In this document: positions 36,538 to 47,302 of the stretch, one piece after another
Numbering within the stretch: the stretch's first letter is position 1
How the letters are laid out: every line of letters begins with the position of its first letter
Origin: Helicostylum pulchrum
Taxonomy: Eukaryota > Mucoromycota > Mucoromycetes > Mucorales > Mucoraceae
Direction: 5' to 3'
Length of the DNA stretch: 64,000 nt
Assembly: GCA_025677825.1 (NCBI GenBank)
Contig: JAIXMO010000050.1
Span: 62,001 to 126,000, forward strand
Notes under the pieces: model-generated
What the model was told of the DNA's origin: nothing
The model's database searches: none
Seen by the model: only the letters and a program-made list of their open reading frames with translations
Position numbers and translations under genes: made by a program

Positions 36538-37640
36538 ATGGTAAAAGTTACAGTTTGTGGTGCTGCAGGTGGTATCGGCCAGCCGCTTTCTTTGCTATTG
36601 AAACAATCCAAGCTAGTTGACCATCTTGCTCTTTACGATATCGTTAATGCACATGGCGTAGCTGTCGAGCTTAGGTAACGTTACATTATATAGACAGCTT
36701 TTTTTTTACACTTTATTTATTATCTGTGTATAGACATATTAATACACACAGTAAAGTAACAAGCCACGAAGGAAGCTCTCAGTTAGAAGACGCTGTTAAA
36801 GACGCTGATATTGGTAAATACGCACCCTTTCTTTTTCTAAAAAAAAAACATAATAACCAGTAAAATCATTTATCAAAAGTGGTCGTTTCTGCCGGAGTGC
36901 CCAGAAAACCAGGTATGTCGCGCGATGATTTGTTTAAAATAAACGCAAGTATTGTAAGAGAACTTTCAGTGGCTGTAGCAGAGTTTGCACCTAAAGCACT
37001 CGTATGTATTATCTCCAACCCTGTCAACTCTACAGTTCCAGTTGTTGCCGAAATCTTTAAGAAATATGGCTGCTATGATGCAAAAAAGTTGTTTGGTATT
37101 ACTACTTTAGATTCAGTTCGCGCTTCTACCTTCTTGGCTGAACTTATTGGAGCTAACCCAGAAGATGTACATGTACCCGTCATTGGAGGGCACAGCGGTG
37201 TCACTATTATCCCACTTTTATCTCGTGTGTCTGGTTCTGAAAAATTAACAGATGAACAACTTGAAAAATTAACAGAACGTATTCAGTATGCTGGTGAAGA
37301 GGTTCTAAAGGCAAAAGATGGAAAAGGAACCGCTACATTATCTATGGCTTATGCTGGTGCGCAATTTGTGTTGAAGTTAATTGACGCTGTCGCAAACGAT
37401 GTCACTCATACTGAGTGTGCGTATATCGATATGGCGGCAGATGGTGTAGGTGCTAAATCTATTAAGCGACTTGCGGGAAATGTAGAGTACTTTGCTGCTC
37501 CCATTGAGTTCGAAAAATCAGGTATTAAAAGTATCTTGCCAGTAGAAAAAATATCAACTTTCGAGTTCAAGTTATTTGCGACTGCTGTTCCAGAGCTGAA
37601 AAATAATACATTCAAAGGAGCTAGCTTTATTAAAGATTAA
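36538..37640 (+). CDS. NAD-dependent malate dehydrogenase, no visible targeting sequence
   Basis: Three exons (36538-36674, 36734-36813, 36880-37640) encode 325 residues. Dinucleotide loop [15 protein letters not shown], acidic NAD-selecting residue in [22 protein letters not shown] with the substrate arginines, [10 protein letters not shown], and catalytic HSGVT in [11 protein letters not shown]. The sequence is of the mitochondrial/glyoxysomal MDH type, yet translation starts directly at [12 protein letters not shown] with no presequence. No C-terminal SKL-type signal is present (ends SFIKD). It is therefore probably cytosolic, though a missed 5' exon could add a leader. It oxidises malate to oxaloacetate. 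The exon 2-3 intron is A-rich. Confidence 0.92.
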
Positions 37641-38068
37641 AAGAGGAAATCGCTTCAAGTAAAAAATAAAACTGTAAATATCTCTTTCCATAATATTACT
37701 TAGTACGCAGCTTTTTTTTTATAAGGAGCAAGTGCATGAACTGCGTCTTAAAAAGTTTAAATATTTGCGTGTAACACACTTTTAAGCATTAAATCAAAGT
37801 TAACGTGCTTCTAAAATTCCAGACTCCAAGCGTCGTTCCCGTATAGGATGATAACACGTACATGTGACGTCCAACACAAAAACAAACAAATAAACAAACA
37901 AAAAATAATACAGGGATAGTAATATGTACACACACCTGTTGCTTATTACGCCGTCAGCTATTAATTAATAAGGAGATGAAAATAGTATATTTTGGGGGTC
38001 ACTCATGAACTTTTTATTACCACAAAGAGAATAATAAAAGATTCTCTCGTGTTTTTTCTTAGAAAGAC
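37641..38068. other. Convergent region of MDH and ADP/ATP carrier genes
   Basis: 428 bp between two stop codons. It contains an (AAAC/AAAT)n-like run near 37878-37905. No gene. Confidence 0.4.
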
Positions 38069-39122
38069 TTATCCACCACCAGAGAATTTTTTACCAAACA
38101 TGATCAATTGAAGTTGATCATAACCAGACAAAACACCAGCACCAGCAATAGCACGGAGGATGTTGGCACCGGCTCCCTTAAAGAGGGACTTGGCGCCTTC
38201 CTTGGCTACGATTTCACGGAAAGCATGAAGAGAAGAATCGTACTTGAGGGCAGCACCAGAAGTCATCATCATACGACGACGAACAGTATCAATAGGATAA
38301 GAAGCTAAATTTAACAGTTTGCCTGTTAGAAAAAAAACACATTTATCAGAATATATATAAAAAAAAACTTACCAAGACCAGCGCCAGTGGTAACAGCCCA
38401 ACCAAGTAAGAAAGTAGCCAAGAAGGAAGATTGAAGATGCTCAGGCATAACGGGTTTAATGGAATCGTACATACCAAAGTAAAGACCACGATAAACGATG
38501 ATACCAATACAAGAGATATTGAAACCACGATAAAGACCGGCAATACCATCTGTCTTGAGAGTTTGTTTATAGACATCAACAAGACCCTTGAATTGACGCT
38601 CACCTCCCTTCTTTGCAGACTTGTTATCGTTAGCAAGACGAGTACGAGCATAATCTAAAGAATAGACAAAAAAAAGAGAAGAAGCACCAGCAAGACCACC
38701 AGAAGCTAAATTACCAGCGAACCAAGCCCAATAACCATCCTTCTTGTTTCTGTTAAACATACGCTTAAACTTATCCTTGAAGGCAAAGTTCAAGGCTTGT
38801 GTAGGAAAGTAACGAATCACGTTGGCAGTGTTACCTCTCCACATGGCGATCATACCTTCGTCCTTAATTGTACGCGTAAAACAATCACCAATACCTTTGT
38901 AAGGAGAAGAAAGACGACCTTGTTTAATCATTTCATCTTGGTTTTGAATCAAGAGCTTAATACGTTCAATGGGAGCAGCAGCAGTCTTTGATACAGCGGC
39001 GGAGACACCACCCATAAGAAAGTCCTAATATATATGTATACATGTAATCAATTAAATAGCAATTCTTTTTAGCCAGTAAATATATTACATACAATCATAA
39101 ACTTATTTTGATCTATAGCCAT
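38069..39122 (-). CDS. AAC: Mitochondrial ADP/ATP carrier
   Basis: Three exons (39122-39093, 39024-38373, 38322-38069) encode 311 residues. Three repeats carry the carrier signature Px[DE]xx[KR]: [17 protein letters not shown] (Px replaced in the second, as is usual for AACs) and [17 protein letters not shown] is diagnostic for ADP/ATP exchange across the inner mitochondrial membrane. LLIQNQDEM and [21 protein letters not shown] are also classic. The first exon supplies only ten residues ([10 protein letters not shown]). Length is normal. Codon usage favours C-ending codons in this gene, consistent with high expression. Confidence 0.96.
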
Positions 39123-39254
39123 TTTTACTATTTAAATTTTTTGCTTAAAGAAAGAAGAAGAGATAAAAAAAAAAAAAGTTTTTTATTGTGATTATGATGA
39201 TTTTTAAGCGTTTCATTCAGGTCCGGGTGACGATTATTAACACTTTTTTAAAAC

Positions 39255-39922
39255 TCAATATATTTTATCCAAATCTATATCATATGAAATATTACAACCA
39301 CAACTGTGTTTTGCATTGGGGTTATCAACCACTTGAAATGTAGAGCCAATTAATTCTTGTACGTAATCAACTACTGAACCACGAAGAAATTGAAGTGAAA
39401 TATTGTCAATCACTATTCTAACTCCATCCTTTTCAAATATACTAATGATATTCTTTAATTTCTTAACATTATTATTATTATTATTACTATCATTATTACT
39501 TACGTATCCTCTTCTTCATCTACAGTACTCGTTAATTCCATCTTATTTTGGTATCCGTGACATCCTCCAGAATCTACCAGCACTCTTAATAACTGATCTT
39601 GATCATTATCTCGTTTTTGGATATATTTTAATTGCTATATTTTAGATTATTAATACCTTTTTTTTAAAAAAAAAAAAAAAAATAACTATAGTACCTTGAC
39701 AGCTTTTTCAGATATGTCGATCCCATTATCTGCAGAAGCTGGTTTAATTACTGCTGAACTAGGTAATGTAGCAAATGTTCGAACACTAAATCCCGCATAC
39801 TTTTGACATTGTAATCTATTTACCATGCCAACACTTGGCATGGGCATTCTAACTTTTATTGCTGTGCATGTCGATCGGTTTAACTGAAGACCAACTACTT
39901 TACTAAAAGTCTTTCGAAACAT
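39255..39922 (-). CDS. ISA2: Mitochondrial iron-sulfur cluster assembly protein ISA2
   Basis: Three exons (39922-39695, 39634-39504, 39441-39255) encode 181 residues. The first 50 are Arg/Thr-rich without acidic residues until the end, as in a mitochondrial presequence. The A-type scaffold fold follows with cluster-ligand cysteines in VDSGGCHGYQ and, near the C-terminus, AKHSCGCNIS. FLRGSVVDYVQELIGSTFQV matches ISCA2 best. Isa proteins help mature [4Fe-4S] proteins in mitochondria. The second intron contains an AAT/ATT trinucleotide repeat. It lies 132 bp downstream-facing from the ADP/ATP carrier start, on the same strand. Confidence 0.93.
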
Positions 39923-40349
39923 TTTCTATTTTTTATTTTTTAAAATATTTTAATACAAGAGAGAACCTAGTCTAACATTTAAAGAACATCTTTTTTAGAT
40001 TTGCACTGTGGGCTCGCCGAACAGCCAGGTGCCTTGCACGTGATCTCATTCAAACGACGCAGGCCGGTGTAACTTCATTGCGTCAAATTACACTTACGCA
40101 TAATAAACTATTGGCTGCCAATAATTAGAAGACGAAAAAGGTCTGGAAGATAATTCCTTATAATATAAAGAAATACATTTCCTAGTTGAATTTACATGAC
40201 ATAAATAATGTTATAGTGCCAAAAGAATTCCACTCAGCCAGTGGCAGGACGATCAATCTCGCGTTAAAAGGACACCACAGAATCTCATTTTTTTTACGGT
40301 GTTTTTACTATTTATCTTATATTTATTTTCAAATTATCACACATATAAT
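39923..40349. other. Divergent intergenic region
   Basis: 427 bp between ISA2 (-) and the small unknown gene (+). No gene seen. Confidence 0.35.
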
Positions 40350-40763
40350 ATGTCTAAAAAATCCTCTAAGAAACTAACTCCTGAAGAAAAGAAAATGATT
40401 GCTTTCATTACTAAGCAAATATATAAGAGCCCTAAAAAATTGGACAAAAGAGCGGTAAAGCGTCGGTATGAAGAAGAAAAGAAACAAGAAAGAAGGGAAC
40501 TCGTTCAAAAAGCTACCCCTGTAAATGCAAGCTTTCATCTCGATGATTACGACATTGGTATGGAAGATAACCCATATCAGTGCACCCCTAGTCGTGAAAT
40601 TTGGGAGAGGTACACTATCGAAGAATTGGTCGATTTGTATGTTGCCTCTTTGGATAAAGGAAAACCAGATTTGGCGTTGAAAAATCCTCAACAGGAGCGA
40701 CATATCTGTCAATGTACAGATAAACGTACAAAGTCTATTACTTTGTACATGATGTGTGACTAA
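40350..40763 (+). CDS. Small basic hypothetical protein
   Basis: Intronless ORF of 137 residues starting at an ATG (MSKKSSKKLTPEEKK) after a T-rich leader. The first 60 residues are strongly basic and helical (KKLDKRAVKRRYEEEKKQERRE). The middle is acidic (DDYDIGMEDNPYQC), then comes ERYTIEELVDLYVASLDKG and a Cys pair CQC near the end. I do not recognise it. Amino-acid composition and the lack of stops in AT-rich DNA favour a real gene. It could instead be the 5' exon of a larger or decayed gene, since nothing obvious follows. Confidence 0.5.
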   Translation: MSKKSSKKLTPEEKKMIAFITKQIYKSPKKLDKRAVKRRYEEEKKQERRELVQKATPVNASFHLDDYDIGMEDNPYQCTPSREIWERYTIEELVDLYVASLDKGKPDLALKNPQQERHICQCTDKRTKSITLYMMCD

Positions 40764-42732
40764 TCAACACGGAAAATAATAGGGTGCCACAGACAAATTC
40801 GTAACAATGGATGGCGAAAAAATTTTGTCTTAATTACATTATCTTCGATAACATCAGAAACTAGGCGAAAGTTCAAACTAAAAAATAAATCTTTTTCTTG
40901 AAATTTTTCCCCAAGTGGATTACTGATGAGAGAGGTTCCGAGTCTAAACACGGCAATGTTGAACTAAACATAATTATCTTTACGTAAAAAATATCCAGTA
41001 ATCTAAAAGACTCTATTTATCTGTTTTTGAGGGTATTTGAAGAATTTATCTAACAAATACTAGCGAAAAATACCCTTATTATACTGTGTTGGGTCATGTA
41101 GCAAACAGAGGTTAGTAAGATTAAGTGTGTTATTGAATTAATATTTATGCTATGTTTTTTAAAATTTATGCTATATTTTTGAACAGAGGAGTTGAGGAAT
41201 TCCTCTTCCCACCTTTTAAGTGGGTAAAAATCAATTTTCTTTTAAACTTTTCCACGCGGCTAGTGGAAATATTTTGCTGGACACCCTTAAATAGAGCTGC
41301 TACTGTACTAACTAGTTCAGATGCAATATTTTACTTTTTTAAAAGATTCAAAGCAAGTAAGCTTCAAAGAAGTCTAAATTTCCATTTTGGTTTCATCAAA
41401 AAAAAAAAAAAAGAAAAAAAAAAGATAAACTTGGCAACAAAGATTCAAAATGAATTCAATCCTAGTGATTAATAATGGGCTACCAACCAGTGAAAGAAAT
41501 AAACACACCTGCATCAAGTTTCTTTTTTCAATAGGCACAAAAACTAGATGCGCGGTATTTGTAAAAAAAAAACACGTACAGAGATGAAGCTAAAATAATT
41601 CTAATCTCCGTGAACAAATGAATATTTTTATTTTTATTTTTTCAATTCATTCGTAAAACCAAAAAGCTAAACATTTATCTTATCTCGTTTTAAAAGGATT
41701 ACAATAATCATGAATTACAGAATGGCAAGTTATCATGCTACGTATTTAACTCCGCATATAATCAAACTGAGGATAATAATAATATATAAATAAGGAATAA
41801 GTATCCGTTTATAACCAGTGACACAATACTACTTGTTTCTGCCTATTTATTTTACCTGGAACATGTGTCTAAAAAACACAACACTAAAAATGACATTTTT
41901 GGAAAAGGGTCAAAGAGTACACATACAAATAACCAAAAAGTAAGCGCAAAAGCAAAACGAGTATAAATTAATACTGGTATATACAACGTATAGTATTTTC
42001 GGATACGTCTTTTTCTTTTCTTTTTTTTAAAAAAAGGCGCTTTATGTTAGAACCCTTTTTATATTGCTATGACGGTGCTTAGCAGAAATAGAGACTCTCA
42101 TCTCGTATCACATTAACACCAAATAAAGCAATTTGATTTTCCAGCTAATCATTCCGTACAACTCGGAGTATAATTAAATACCTCACTACAAAATGTTACA
42201 CTCCAAAAAGAAGCCGTGCATCGGCATCGTGAGAAAAAATGATTGGGTTCGGGGTAAACAGGTATAAAGTTGTAAAGAAGAAAAATATTTAGCGAGGGAA
42301 AAAGGAAAAGCTAGGTAACTCGGATATTCTTTTCATTCTTTTTCTTTTCTTTTTCTTTTTCTTTTTCTTTGGGTGCGGCCTTACAAGCACCAAGGGGTTT
42401 TACAGTTAAAATATACAACAGGTCACTTGTAAAAAAAAAAAAAAAGTTTATTACAAATTGCAGGAGTGATTTTCTCCCCGAGAATAGACCGAAAGATCGG
42501 TGAATTGTCCTGTTCTATCTCATATTTTATTGGCTATCATCGTGGGAAACATTGATTGAAGCGGATTTTCATTCTAAAATTTTTCAAAAGAGTCACCTTT
42601 CAACACATGGTAAAAAAAAAAAAAAAAAAATATCATGTGAAATACCTTTTTTCTTGTTTCCTTTCCTTTTTCTTTTTTTAAAAAGCTACAATACAATTTA
42701 TATAGTAATAATAAATTGAAGCCTTGCCACTC
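40764..42732. other. Long gene-poor interval with a TIR remnant
   Basis: Nearly 2 kb. ORFs at 41152-41472 and on the opposite strand lack any family feature and end in oligo-A translated stretches. The region holds the element terminus at 41282-41307, an A13/A9 run near 41400-41422, a CTTTTT repeat near 42340-42370 and A-runs near 42430 and 42613. Confidence 0.4.
41184..41307. repeat. Degenerate copy or relative of the 2250-2421 TIR element
   Basis: Bases 41282-41307 match the right end of the 2250-2421 element at about 22 of 26 positions (shared block CTTAAATAGAG, ending TAC-x-GTA), with a TA where the target duplication would be. The other end is unclear: CAGAGG at 41184 is a weak candidate with no TA next to it. 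The centre has another small inverted repeat, CCACGCGG/CTAGTGG. Confidence 0.45.
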
Positions 42733-44109
42733 ATGGTTTGTGCCACTAGTAATAATAATATGATAATGACACAACAACCTAAGGATAATAATAATAACGA
42801 AGATGAAGATGATGATTTTGATATGGATGAAGACTCGGATGCTGATTCTTCTCAAGATGATGAAACTTCAATTCCTTCTTCCTCTTCCTCTTCTACCACT
42901 ACAAGTACACCAAATAACCAAAATAAGCGTCCTATCACTCAAGCTTTATTCTTAAACTTTACTTCGGATCTATCTCCTCAAAAAATGAATAAAAAGAAAT
43001 CAAAACCAAAGAAGCAAACTGCTTACAGAGTAAACGGTGTCAATATATTAAACAGGTATAGTTGTTATAAATTAAATCTCAGGGCTCTTCTTCCTCTAAA
43101 CACTCGCTTTTAATTAATTATTAGAAATAACTTGGATAGTAAAACTGCTATTGAAAGAATTCAACGTCGTAGAGAAAATCATAATCACGTAGAACGTCGT
43201 CGTAGAGATAACATTAATAATACTATATTCGAACTATCAAGTGTAGTACCTAATGCTATTCAACCAGGTCAAAAACCAAACAAGGGTAATATTTTAAAGC
43301 TCTCTTTAGATTATATTAGAGTAAGTAAACATTTATATCTTATTATTATTATCTACGACTTGATTTTAACAATAATACCCAAAATTTAGGATTTACAAGC
43401 AGAAAATAAGGCTTTAAAAGAACGTTTAAATCATCATTCTCCTCCTCTTTCTGATGCTGCTTTAAGTGCACCTACAACACCTGCTTCAACAACTATGATT
43501 GCGGTGATGCCAGCGGTAGATGAATCATTCTCTAATAATAACTTTCAACAACAATCTCCGTCAACACCCAATTCACCCACTCGATTTGTACGAAATACCA
43601 TGTTTACCCAGCAACAGCAGCAACAGCAGCCATCATCTGTTCCATCATCTCCGCTTCACATACATATGCCAAAAGAAGATATTACTATCATTCATTGTAG
43701 TAGTAATTTACCTCCTCCACTTGCTTTACCTCCACCTCATCAACAACAATTGCAAAATGGCTTCTCTACCATGTCCGTTTCTTCTAATTCGTCTTCTGCT
43801 GCTAGTACACCCATCCTTTCTGCTTCCAATACTTTTTATACTAATACCTATCAACAGCAACAACAACAACAACAACAACAACCTCAATCATCCATTTACA
43901 TTCCTCAACCACCTCAATTATACAATCATCATGAAGTATTTAATACTCAACAACCTCAACAACATAAGCTGCAAGGCCTTAGACCTCTTTTACCTGCAAC
44001 AACGACAGCAGCAGCAGCAACATCAACAACTCAACAACAAACTTCTTTTTTACCCGCTCTTCGTATGGGTGGTTATGAAAAAATTTATGGTAATGTATGT
44101 CGCTATTAA
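42733..44109 (+). CDS. bHLH transcription factor (MITF/TFE-like basic region)
   Basis: Three exons (42733-43055, 43125-43320, 43390-44109) encode 412 residues. The start is the first ATG, MVCATSNNNM. An acidic stretch and a Ser/Thr run precede the bHLH domain at about residues 115-180: ERIQRRRENHNHVERRRRDN with the H, E and R residues that read E-box DNA (CANNTG), a loop with PNAIQPGQKPNKG, and helix 2 ILKLSLDYIRDLQAENKALKERL, which runs into a short leucine-zipper-like helix. The last 200 residues are Gln/Pro/Ser-rich with CAA/CAG runs. The basic region resembles the MITF/TFEB and Cbf1-like groups. A nuclear regulator; its targets are unknown. Confidence 0.88.
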
Positions 44110-45252
44110 ATAAAAAATAAAAAAACTCATTTGTAAATAAATATAAAAAAATAAAATCTGCAGCAATATCCCCCCATCTCTAGTACTACTACTCTCCTTT
44201 TCTCTCCTTTTCTCTATCTATCTATCTATTCTTTTAAATAAATAAAATAGCTTTTATATCATACGTTTCACAGCAGCTTCTTGGTCTAGAACAATGCTGG
44301 TATATTGCAGCCAATATCTCTCCGCGAACATGACCACATGTTTAATACCTGTCAGAACTATACCTAATACATAATGAACATTGCTTTGAAAAGTGCTCAC
44401 GTGCACACTTTTGTCGACCCATAATATTTATCTTTTTTTTTTATATATTATTATGGCCTCATTTCGTTATCAGATTACACGATCTTTCTTTTCTTATATC
44501 CGAAGAAGCGTGGGACCTTTTTTTTTAATGCATATTTATGTTGATCTTTTCACTGCTCAAATATATTTCTCGGTATTACGTAATTTAATGCAAAAAGAAT
44601 AATCTTTATAGTTGATTACAGCATCCTTTTACCCTATCCATCTGTCTGGTATTTACAACCAACTTTTTAGTTGTAAAAGTCCATTTAGAGCTCCCCTCAA
44701 AAACTCTGTGGCGAAATAAGGAGGTTCTTCATACAGCAAGCGAGAATAACTTGGTTGTCTGCATCTAATTTTTTTCAGTGGGGGTTTCAATAGATTTTTT
44801 TTTTTTTTTGATGTAGTGAATTTTCGAATGGCATAAATAGAACTTTCACTGCTAGTATGCAGCTACTATGTACTTGTCTAATGTTTTCTTTGGAAGAACA
44901 AGAAAATATGTATGTGAAACCCGTTTGTTCACATACACGTACAGAAAAAAGAAATAAAATAGAGTCACATATTCACGTCATCTTTTTTCGAGTTCTTGCA
45001 AGTTGGAAAAAAATCTTTACCGCGAGAACTTGGCGATTTTTTTTCAGACCCCCTGGTTATGATTCGCTATTCTACTAGAGGGGGTGGGGGGACGGGTGGA
45101 AAAAAAGTAAAAAAAATAAAAAATAAGCCCTCTCTTTTTTCTGTTACTTTACCTAAAGAGACAACTACTTTGTAAGAAAAAAAAAAACTCGACACACATT
45201 AATATCAACAACAAACAACTCATCGTTTTAATAAATACATGTAGATCTTGCA
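44110..45252. other. Intergenic interval with a G-rich tract
   Basis: 1.1 kb between the bHLH gene and ATP4. It contains a TCTA repeat (about 44212-44228), a 49-codon ORF at 44453 listed separately, and a G-rich tract at 45079-45099. No other gene. Confidence 0.4.
44453..44602 (+). CDS. Possible short protein with presequence-like N-terminus
   Basis: A 49-codon ORF starting MASFRYQITRSFFSYIRRS, after a T-rich leader and TATATATTATT. The basic, hydroxylated start could target mitochondria and is followed by VGPFFLMHIYVDLF, which is hydrophobic. No family is recognised and there is no clear intron. It may be chance. Confidence 0.2.
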   Translation: MASFRYQITRSFFSYIRRSVGPFFLMHIYVDLFTAQIYFSVLRNLMQKE

Positions 45253-46377
45253 ATGGCTTTTAGATTATTGACCAAGGGTGCCGCAGGTACTTTTTTTTTT
45301 TCTTTTTTTTTTTTTGCAGTTGTATATTAGGCACTAATATAATATCTTTACTGTAGCCACCATCGCTCGTCCCGCTATGATTTCTGCTTCTCGTCAAGCC
45401 GTCCGTGCTTCCGCGTAAGAATTCATTATATTATCGATATGTTTATATGACGTACCTAATTATTTATTATTTTTATTAGTATTCGTGGATTCACTACCAA
45501 GACTGAAGGTAATGACCGAAAAAATGGAATAAAAAACGAGCGATATAATTAAGAATGAGAGAGAGAGAGAGATTAAAAGCGAAAACAATTGTCAAATTAG
45601 AAAAAAGTTATTAAAATTCATTCAATTTATTAGAAGAACCTAAGCAAAAGGCCAACAGTCTTCTCGAATCTCTTCCCGGTAACTCTATCGTTGCCAAGAC
45701 TGGTTATGTTACTGCTGCCACTGGTATCTCTGCCTTCTTGATTTCCAAGGAAATCTATGTCTTTAACGAAGAAACCTTAGTTTTGGTTGGTGGTGTTGGT
45801 CTCCTCACCGTTCTCTTAAAGTATCTTAGAGAACCTTTCAACAACATGGCCAACGAACACATTGAAGTAAAAATAATAATATTGACAATAATCCTGTATA
45901 TAATGTACTGACTTTTTTTTTTGTCTCGGTTTTTATAGCGTATTAAGAACATCTTGGTTCAAGCTCGTGAAGACCACAAGGGTGCTGTTCAAGAACGTAT
46001 TGAAGAAGTTGGACAAATGAAGGATCTTGTTGATGTCACCAAGGCTCTTTTCCAACTCTCTCGCGAGACCGCTCAATTAGAAGCTGAAGCTTTCGAGTTG
46101 AAGCAACAAATTGATGTTGCCTCTGAAGTCAAGACCACTTTGGACTCTTGGGTTCGTCATGAAGCTAATGTTCGTGATAGCGAGCAAAAGGAATTAGCTA
46201 CTTACTTGATTGAAAAGATCAACAAGGAATTGCAAGATCCCAAGATCCAACAACAAATTTTGGATCAAGCCGTTTTGGATATTCAAAGTAAGTTTTTGCA
46301 TATTTTTACGCGTAAGTTATTGATACTAAAAAATGTATAATTTTTTATTATTGCTAGATGTTGCCAAGACCGCTTAA
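45253..46377 (+). CDS. ATP4: F1Fo ATP synthase subunit b, mitochondrial
   Basis: Six exons (45253-45286, 45357-45414, 45480-45508, 45634-45866, 45939-46287, 46358-46377) encode 240 residues. The N-terminus MAFRLLTKGAAATIARP...RGFTTK is a mitochondrial presequence. The mature start EEPKQKANSLLESLPGNSIV and the two membrane helices (GYVTAATGISAFLISKEIYV and a second one up to LLKYL) match fungal Atp4. The long hydrophilic helix is the peripheral stalk that holds F1. Three tiny 5' exons code mostly for the leader. The gene is convergent with the SMAP-domain gene (106 bp between stops). Confidence 0.95.
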
Positions 46378-46483
46378 ACTATATAAATATAATGACCCCT
46401 CTTTCTTTTTTTACACATAAAAAAGAATCCATAACCATACAATAAAAGAAAAAAAAATTGATAAACTTCACTTTTTTTTTTGT

Positions 46484-47138
46484 TCAGTTAAAACCTAAAC
46501 CACCACGACGACCCATTTGCATTTGTTTTCTAAACTGCAAACCGTGATCGAATTGCTTTTCTAAATCATTGGTGATACGTTCCTTTTCATCTTCATCAAT
46601 AGCGCTTTTTAATCCACCGTATAAACCACCGGATTTCTTTGCAGGTGCGGTTGAGTTTTGTGGTGTTGCCTTTTTGGCTCCTAATAATCGCATAAACTTG
46701 TTTTTCTTTTCGTCGTCACCATTAAAAGATGCTTTATTCCAATCATTCCAGCCAGCTGTACTCGATTCTTGAGTGTTCGTCGTGTTGGTTGCCTTCTTTT
46801 GTTGAGGGACAACAGGCGTTTCCTGTTTACTCTTCTTGTGGTAGTTTTCGTGAATAATAAACTCTTCTTCGCTTTCACTTTCACTGTGCTTTCTCTTCTT
46901 GTCCTTTTTCTCCTTCTTTTCTTTATTTTCCTTCTTCTCCTTCTTCTCTTTTTTCTCTTTTTTCTCTTTCTTTTCCTTCTTCTCCTTCTTTTCCTTCTTT
47001 TCCTACATGTCAGATATTTAGAAACATAATATCTATATCTATTTTTGATTGCTTCAAAATTACCTTCTTTTCCTTCTTTTCAACTACGCTTTCGGTCAAT
47101 TTTTCAGCCTTCTTGTCTTTTTTATCGCTTTTACCCAT
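46484..47138 (-). CDS. Lysine-rich protein with C-terminal SMAP domain
   Basis: Two exons (47138-47064 and 47002-46484) encode 197 residues. It starts MGKSDKKDKKAEKL. Exon 2 opens with about ten consecutive E-K-K triplets, then a Ser/Glu motif (HSESESEEEF). The C-terminal 70 residues contain WNDWNKASF, FMRLLGAKK and GGLYGGLKSA, ending EKQFDHGLQFRKQMQMGRRG, which fits the small acidic protein (SMAP) domain. Such proteins are nuclear and poorly characterised; links to RNA processing are possible but not shown here. The E-K-K repeat is nearly identical at DNA level and so may vary in length between strains. Confidence 0.75.
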
Positions 47139-47302
47139 TTTTTAAAGAAAGTAGATTTAGTCCTTAAGAAAAAAAAAAGGATTTTACTTGAAAAAATTTT
47201 ATTTAAAAAAATACAATTCCATTTTTGGCATTAGCAGTCATTTCTGCACAAAAAAACAAGATCTCTAAACTTTTACACATATATATTGAAGTACATGCTC
47301 TT

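Noticed and set aside
41152..41472. 106-codon plus-strand ORF
   Set aside because: Covers the TIR remnant and ends in translated A-runs; not gene-like.
44857..45078. 73-codon plus-strand ORF upstream of ATP4
   Set aside because: Unrecognised and largely poly-T/A derived; may be part of the promoter region.
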